Assembly: GCA_900553855.1 (NCBI GenBank)
Contig: USFG01000016.1
Coordinates: forward strand, 1 to 16,509
Reading direction: 5' to 3'
Source: an uncultured Mycoplasmatota bacterium
GTDB taxonomy: Bacteria > Bacillota_I > Bacilli_A > RF39 > UBA660
Length of the DNA stretch: 16,509 bases
A program made the position numbers and the translations under genes. This document shows positions 13,767 to 16,509 of this stretch, piece by piece. The notes under the pieces were generated by a model. It saw nothing but the letters and a program-made list of their open reading frames with translations. It was not told the DNA's origin and searched no databases. The stretch's first letter is position 1; every line of letters starts with the position of its first letter.

Positions 13767-13772
13767 ATTATA
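13767..13772 (-). promoter_or_regulatory. Possible -10 box for ruvAB
   Basis: TATAAT on the minus strand, with a poor TTTTAA at a 17-bp spacing. Transcription would begin almost at the ribosome site, giving a leader of only about 15 nt. The gap 13773-13843 up to the yjcZ-like promoter is AT-rich with nothing else recognisable. Confidence 0.3.
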
Positions 13773-13843
13773 AACTATTAAATTAAATATTAAAATAGAT
13801 ATTGAACTTTTTTATTAACAAATTTTAGACTATAAACGTAAAC

Positions 13844-13849
13844 TATAAT
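13844..13849 (+). promoter_or_regulatory. Possible -10 box for the yjcZ-like gene
   Basis: TATAAT lies 23 nt before the start codon on the plus strand, in the 128-bp divergent gap with ruvA. No -35 consensus is seen at 16-18 bp, so the promoter may be activator-dependent or use another sigma factor. Confidence 0.35.
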
Positions 13850-13872
13850 AGATACGGTTAGGAGGTATAAGT

Positions 13873-14061
13873 ATGTATTATTATGGATATAATGGTGGTA
13901 CTAATTATGGTTATTCTAATCCTTGCTGCAATACCGGATATATAGGAAACACAACTGGTGGATATGGGCTAGGTGCTGCTTTATGGATTGTTTTATTCAT
14001 TTTACTAGTAATAATTATTGGTGCTGGTTGGAGCTGGGGAAATAACAACATTAACAACTAA
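13873..14061 (+). CDS. YjcZ-like small Gly/Tyr-rich membrane protein
   Basis: 62 residues: a Tyr/Gly/Asn-rich N-terminal half (MYYYGYNGGTNYGYSN) with a Cys pair, then one hydrophobic segment (about 33-51) containing VLFILLVIIIGAG, then GWSWGNNNINN. The core V-L-F-I-L-L-x-I-I-x-G matches the tiny membrane YjcZ/sporulation-associated family of Firmicutes. Those proteins are typically about 25-50 residues, so this one has an extended N-terminus. GGAGG lies 7-8 nt before the ATG. It is the only clear plus-strand gene, standing alone between its own -10 box and a terminator. Function in the family is unknown; presence does not prove sporulation. Confidence 0.7.
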   Translation: MYYYGYNGGTNYGYSNPCCNTGYIGNTTGGYGLGAALWIVLFILLVIIIGAGWSWGNNNINN

Positions 14062-14100
14062 TTAGAATTTAATCATCATTAATATTTGATATAGTTTTAG

Positions 14101-14140
14101 AAAAAGGCTTGGAATTTTCTAGGTCTTTTTAGTTGTTTTT
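14101..14140 (+). terminator. Intrinsic terminator of the yjcZ-like gene
   Basis: AAAAAGGCTT (14101-14110) pairs with AGGTCTTTTT (14121-14130), including two G-U pairs, around a 10-nt loop. A second T-run (14136-14140) follows. It lies 40 bp after the stop codon. Confidence 0.75.
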
Positions 14141-14175
14141 GTATTTAATATATTTATATGTTTCAAGAAATTGAA

Positions 14176-14204
14176 TTGAAAAATGAAAGTAATTATGCTA
14201 TTAT
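14176..14204 (+). promoter_or_regulatory. Promoter of the antisense (antitoxin) RNA
   Basis: TTGAAA (14176-14181), 17 bp, TATTAT (14199-14204), with an extended TG (14196-14197) one base before the -10. This is an excellent sigma-A promoter with no protein gene downstream. Start is predicted near 14211. Confidence 0.75.
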
Positions 14205-14232
14205 GAATATGTAAGGAAAACTTACATAAAAT

Positions 14233-14267
14233 AAAAAAGGAACATTTAGTTTTGCAACGCTGAATGT
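14233..14267 (-). terminator. Candidate terminator of the toxin mRNA
   Basis: Read on the minus strand, ACATTCAG (14267-14260) pairs with CTAAATGT (14249-14242) in a 10-nt loop hairpin, followed by TCC and then TTTTTT (14238-14233) and more T. A toxin transcript ending here would carry the full complement of the antisense RNA body. Confidence 0.6.
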
Positions 14268-14289
14268 CTATCCTAAAATTGTTTGGATT

Positions 14290-14327
14290 GACATTTAATC
14301 AATTATTTTGATTAAGTGTCTATTTTT
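14290..14327 (+). terminator. Terminator of the antisense RNA, overlapping the toxin stop codon
   Basis: GACATTTAATCAA (14290-14302) pairs with TTGATTAAGTGTC (14308-14320), 13 pairs with one G-U, around a 5-nt loop. It is followed by TATTTTTG. The toxin stop codon (14320-14322) begins on the last stem base. Confidence 0.85.
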
Positions 14328-14412
14328 GTATGATATAAATCATAGTTGTTATTAAAAACAACATGATGCAGATATAACGTAAAATACTTATTATAAATTT
14401 TCTTTTACTCAT
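14320..14412 (-). CDS. Candidate type I toxin, 30-aa hydrophobic peptide
   Basis: The ATG at 14410-14412 has a near-perfect GAGGAGG (14420-14426) 7 nt upstream. The 30 codons encode a basic N-terminus (MSKRKF), a continuous hydrophobic span (about 7-28, with LRYICIM and LITTMIYII) and a final Q-K, then TAG. Size, charge layout and single membrane span fit small membrane-damaging toxins of type I systems, but I cannot place it in a named family such as Fst, TxpA or Ldr. The mRNA leader hides the ribosome site in a hairpin. A convergent RNA overlaps the 3' end. Own promoter at 14487-14515. It could instead be a harmless small membrane protein. The architecture, more than the sequence, drives the call. 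Confidence 0.62.
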   Translation of the reverse strand: MSKRKFIISILRYICIMLFLITTMIYIIQK

Positions 14413-14421
14413 ATGTACACC

Positions 14422-14452
14422 TCCTCATCTTCTTATTATTAAAAGGTGAGGA
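14422..14452 (-). promoter_or_regulatory. Leader hairpin occluding the toxin ribosome site
   Basis: In the toxin mRNA, UCCUCACCUU (14452-14443) pairs with AAGAUGAGGA (14431-14422) with a single mismatch and an 11-nt loop. This buries most of the GAGGAGG Shine-Dalgarno. Such shielding is typical of type I toxin mRNAs. Confidence 0.65.
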
Positions 14453-14486
14453 TAGACACCCAGCAACTAATTGTTCCTTAAGGGGT

Positions 14487-14515
14487 ATTATACTACTCAT
14501 GTAATTCATAAACAA
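14487..14515 (-). promoter_or_regulatory. Promoter of the toxin gene
   Basis: TTGTTT (14510-14515), exactly 17 bp, TATAAT (14487-14492). Start is predicted at about 14479, the first base of the repeat arm. The bases TGTTCGCTTG across the -35 are identical to those across the -35 of the promoter at 16-43. Confidence 0.75.
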
Positions 14516-14549
14516 GCGAACAGATCCAGTTTCTAAAATAAATTTTAAA

Positions 14550-14588
14550 CAAAAAACTATAAAGTCTTTTTAATTCTTTATAGTTTTT
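14550..14588 (-). terminator. Terminator of the RNase J-like gene (bidirectional)
   Basis: AAAAACTATAAAG (14576-14588 read on the minus strand) and its exact 13-nt complement (14552-14564) enclose an 11-nt loop. T-runs lie on both sides. It starts on the rnj stop codon and shields the toxin-antitoxin locus from read-through. Confidence 0.9.
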
Positions 14589-16224
14589 ATATTTCTTGAA
14601 TTACAGCAATAATCATTGGCTTACATTCTGTTTCAACGTAAAAATATTTTCCTAATCTTTCCCTAATATCATTTTTAATATTATTAAAATCAATATATTT
14701 ATCAGTTGTATTATTTTCAATAACTTCTAAAGATATTTTTTTTATTTCATCTATCATTTCTTTAGAATCTTTAACATAGATAAATCCTCTGGTTGTTATT
14801 TCTGGTCCAACTAAGATTTTTTTATCTTTTTTAGATAAAGTTGCACTTACTAAAACAATACCATTTTCGCTTAATACTTCTCTATCTTTTAATACTAAAT
14901 CTCCAATATCCTCGATTGAATTACCATCAATTAAAGTATCATCTATATTGATATGTTCCATTTTATCAACTAATTTTTTATCTATGAAATTAACAATATC
15001 ACCATTTTGCTTTAATATAATATTTTCACTACTATAGCCTAGGTTAGTTGCTAAATCAGCATTTCTAACCATGTAGCGATATTCACCTTTAACTGGCATA
15101 TAATATTTTGGTTTTAATAAATCTAACATTATCATAATATCTTCAGATGATGCATGTAAACTTATACCTTTGTCTTTAGGAATACTTACTGTATTAATTC
15201 CTTTAATAGCAAGTTCATTTTCAACTTTAACAAAAGCCTTTTCATTTTCATCGTATTTTGGTTCAGCAAAACATACTGTATCATGTTCATTTAATTTAAT
15301 AAATTTATCATTTCCCGCAATAATTCTTTCGAACATGTTATATGCATTTGATCTATCATCACTTATTAATAAAATTGAATTATGATCATTAACGTTAGAT
15401 AAATCACCTATTTGTCCTTCTTCAATATTAATATAATTTTCTTTTATAGCCATATTAATAATATTTTGAAGTTTTTTACCCATTACTACTACTTTACGAT
15501 GAGAGTTTTTAGCTGCGTTAAAAATTCCTTCAATTGTATATAAGTGGACAGGAAGAACACTAAAGATTATACGGCCATCAGTTTTAGCAATAAGTTTTTT
15601 AAAAAATGATGACAAGTGATGGTTAGGACTAGTATGACCAATGTTTTCAGCAAAGGAAGATTCTCCTAAAAGGGCAAGTACACCTTGTTTTCCAACATAG
15701 GCAATTTTTCCTAAATCCATATGGTAAGCTCCCATCATTGATGGATCAATAATAAAGTCTCCTGTATAAACGATGGCTCCATCTGGAGTATTTAATACAT
15801 ACATACAACTATCAGGAACTGAATGATTTACAGTTATAGGAAATATACTTAATTCTTTGGTGAAATTCATTTTTTTATGGGGCATTAAAACATGTAAATT
15901 TTTTTCACTTACACCATCTAATATTAACTGATTAATTGTGTATTTTAGACCATATACTTTAATTTCAGGTATATTCTTTATTAAATCAGATACCCCACCA
16001 TAGCTTTCAGGATGAGCATGAGTTACAAATACACCTACTATTCTTTTACGATTATCTACTAAATATTTATAATCTGGGATTATATAATCAATACCAAAAT
16101 TAGAATCACTAGCATACTTTAAACCAGCATCAAATATAAATATTTTATTATCTACTTCAACAATATAGGTGTTTTTTCCATTTTCATCTAATCCACCCAT
16201 ACCAAAAATTTTTATTTTACTCAT
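14587..16224 (-). CDS. RNase J-family ribonuclease with degenerate metal site (J2-like)
   Basis: RNase J enzymes are metallo-beta-lactamase/beta-CASP exo- and endoribonucleases for mRNA decay and rRNA/5' processing. It has 545 residues, collinear with RnjA/RnjB. Retained: GGLDENGKN (10-18), NHSVPDS (133-139), TGDF (154-157), GVLALLGESS, and PKYYMPVKGEYRYMVR. Altered: the zinc motif H-x-H-x-D-H is HAHPES (69-74), losing the Asp and last His. The usual Asp in LLSDSTN is Glu (ESS), and the His in PVHGEYR is Lys379. B. subtilis RNase J2 also has a weakened motif and serves mainly as partner of J1, so a J2-like role is inferred. AAGGA precedes the ATG. It is monocistronic with its own promoter and terminator. 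Confidence 0.9.
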   Translation of the reverse strand: MSKIKIFGMGGLDENGKNTYIVEVDNKIFIFDAGLKYASDSNFGIDYIIPDYKYLVDNRKRIVGVFVTHAHPESYGGVSDLIKNIPEIKVYGLKYTINQLILDGVSEKNLHVLMPHKKMNFTKELSIFPITVNHSVPDSCMYVLNTPDGAIVYTGDFIIDPSMMGAYHMDLGKIAYVGKQGVLALLGESSFAENIGHTSPNHHLSSFFKKLIAKTDGRIIFSVLPVHLYTIEGIFNAAKNSHRKVVVMGKKLQNIINMAIKENYINIEEGQIGDLSNVNDHNSILLISDDRSNAYNMFERIIAGNDKFIKLNEHDTVCFAEPKYDENEKAFVKVENELAIKGINTVSIPKDKGISLHASSEDIMIMLDLLKPKYYMPVKGEYRYMVRNADLATNLGYSSENIILKQNGDIVNFIDKKLVDKMEHINIDDTLIDGNSIEDIGDLVLKDREVLSENGIVLVSATLSKKDKKILVGPEITTRGFIYVKDSKEMIDEIKKISLEVIENNTTDKYIDFNNIKNDIRERLGKYFYVETECKPMIIAVIQEI

Positions 16225-16275
16225 AAATTTTCCTTCTTTCTAAATTAAAACAAAAGTTCTTTTCAACGTAAAATA

Positions 16276-16304
16276 ATTGTAGCAAATTAAAGAATAAATT
16301 TCAA
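16276..16304 (-). promoter_or_regulatory. Promoter of the RNase J-like gene
   Basis: TTGAAA (16299-16304), exactly 17 bp, TACAAT (16276-16281), with an extended TG just upstream of the -10. The start is predicted near 16269, giving a 45-nt leader. It abuts the 14-bp tandem repeats upstream. Confidence 0.8.
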
Positions 16305-16333
16305 GTGGTAGTCTAAAGGAGTGGTAGTCTAAA
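16304..16333. repeat. Two 14-bp direct repeats immediately upstream of the rnj -35
   Basis: AGTGGTAGTCTAAA occurs at 16304-16317 and 16320-16333, 16 bp apart start to start. They abut the -35 hexamer and follow the terminator of the ABC gene. The position fits an activator site or UP-like control region. Confidence 0.7.
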
Positions 16334-16362
16334 TAAAAAAACGACCGTGAATTAGCCGTTTT
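16331..16362 (-). terminator. Intrinsic terminator of the ABC transporter gene
   Basis: On the minus strand AAAACGGC (16362-16355) pairs with GTCGTTTT (16345-16338), with one G-U, around a 9-nt loop, and continues into T-rich sequence. It lies 11 nt after the ABC gene stop. Confidence 0.8.
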
Positions 16363-16372
16363 ATTTTAATTA

Positions 16373-16509
16373 TTATTTACTTTTATTATCTTCATTTTTA
16401 TATAAGTCAGCATATATTTTACAAGTTTTTAATAATTCTTTATGTGTACCTACTCCTTCTACAGTTCCTTTATTTATAACATATATTTTATCAGAATTTA
16501 TAACAGTTG
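16373..16509 (-). CDS. ABC exporter ATP-binding protein, C-terminal end (partial)
   Basis: Only the last 44 codons lie in the window, from TVINSDKIYVINKGTVEG through GTHKELL and IYADLYKNE to TAA. This is the region after the H-loop of ABC exporter NBDs (normally HRLST-V-x-x-x-D-x-I-x-V-x-x-x-G-x-x-x-E-x-G-T-H-x-E-L-L). It indicates an MsbA/MdlB-like fused membrane-ATPase half-transporter. The usual E of 'I-V-E-x-G-T-H' is G-V-G-T-H here. The substrate cannot be told. Confidence 0.85.
   Translation of the reverse strand, partial: TVINSDKIYVINKGTVEGVGTHKELLKTCKIYADLYKNEDNKSK

Larger units (their letters stand above)
14211..14328 (+). ncRNA. Candidate type I antitoxin antisense RNA
   Basis: Predicted RNA of about 118 nt between a near-consensus promoter and an intrinsic terminator, without an ORF. 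It begins with a small hairpin (GTAAG-GAAAA-CTTAC). Next is a stem ACATTTAG / CTGAATGT (14242-14249 / 14260-14267) with a 10-nt loop, then the terminator stem. It is transcribed towards the 30-aa toxin gene and overlaps the end of that ORF by a few bases. It is fully antisense to the 3' untranslated part of the toxin mRNA if that mRNA ends near 14233. A 38-nt part (14237-14274) copies the toxin mRNA leader. This is the arrangement of TxpA/RatA-like and BsrG/SR4-like type I systems. Confidence 0.6.
14237..14479. repeat. Imperfect inverted repeat flanking the toxin ORF
   Basis: Arm one is 14237-14274 on the plus strand; arm two is 14449-14479 read on the minus strand. Both read AAGGAACA, then TTAGTT, then G-C-T-G, then TGTCTATCCT. 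They differ by about three bases and a 7-nt insertion in arm one. Arm two is the very 5' end of the toxin mRNA and arm one lies inside the antisense RNA. In the toxin mRNA the two arms are mutually complementary. Confidence 0.8.

Noticed and set aside
13745..13768. Longer RuvA start at 13768
   Set aside because: A perfect AAGGAGG lies between it and the second ATG, and RuvA family proteins begin at the MFGYIKG position.
14237..14479. MITE or miniature transposon
   Set aside because: The inverted arms could suggest it, but no flanking target duplication is visible. Promoters, the occluded ribosome site and overlapping terminators fit a toxin-antitoxin locus better. Not fully excluded.

Overview
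This AT-rich window (rough GC about 25-30%) looks like a chromosomal segment of a low-GC Firmicutes/Mollicutes-related bacterium, for example an uncultured Bacilli, RF39-like or Erysipelotrichia-type lineage. The evidence is base composition, AGGAGG-type ribosome sites, the NifS-ThiI pair, RNase J, RuvAB-QueA and a YjcZ-like mini-protein. Standard TGG tryptophan codons are used and no gene seen here stops with TGA. Nearly everything is on the minus strand. I cannot name the species.

Layout, left to right. (1) 1-104: a perfect 17-bp inverted repeat and a strong outward-reading promoter. (2) 105-2245: ackA followed by an nrnA-like DHH phosphoesterase. (3) 2278-5220: a sulfur-transfer operon, cysteine desulfurase - GNAT protein - ThiI - small ORF - terminator. 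(4) 5221-5603: a gene-free stretch with 14-bp direct repeats, a terminator hairpin and a possible H-type pseudoknot RNA. It may be a small RNA gene or an insertion-sequence remnant. (5) 5604-9925: a tightly packed operon, degenerate SHMT-like protein - unusual thymidylate synthase - dihydrofolate reductase - QueA - thymidylate kinase. Most of it serves dTMP supply. (6) 9974-13744: ruvA-ruvB followed without a visible promoter by an alternating cassette of small Cys-rich membrane proteins (three copies) and a larger membrane-anchored aromatic-rich ectodomain protein (two nearly identical copies). It ends with a 41-aa membrane ORF and a terminator. (7) 13844-14140: a small Gly/Tyr-rich YjcZ-like gene, the only clear plus-strand gene. 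(8) 14176-14515: a previously unmarked, strongly supported candidate type I toxin-antitoxin locus. It holds a 30-codon hydrophobic peptide with an occluded ribosome site, a convergent antisense RNA, two near-consensus promoters, and 5'/3' complementary ends in the toxin mRNA. (9) 14550-16333: an RNase J paralogue with a degraded metal site, behind a near-consensus promoter with tandem 14-bp repeats. (10) 16338-16509: the C-terminal end of an ABC exporter with its terminator.

The thymidylate block works as a unit. TS consumes methylene-THF and makes dTMP plus DHF, DHFR regenerates THF, and TMK phosphorylates dTMP. The SHMT relative sits where a methylene-THF producer would be expected, but it has lost key catalytic residues. 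The most novel-looking pieces are the type I toxin-antitoxin candidate, the Cys-rich/ectodomain cassette between ruvB and the folate genes, the degenerate SHMT, and the pseudoknot region.
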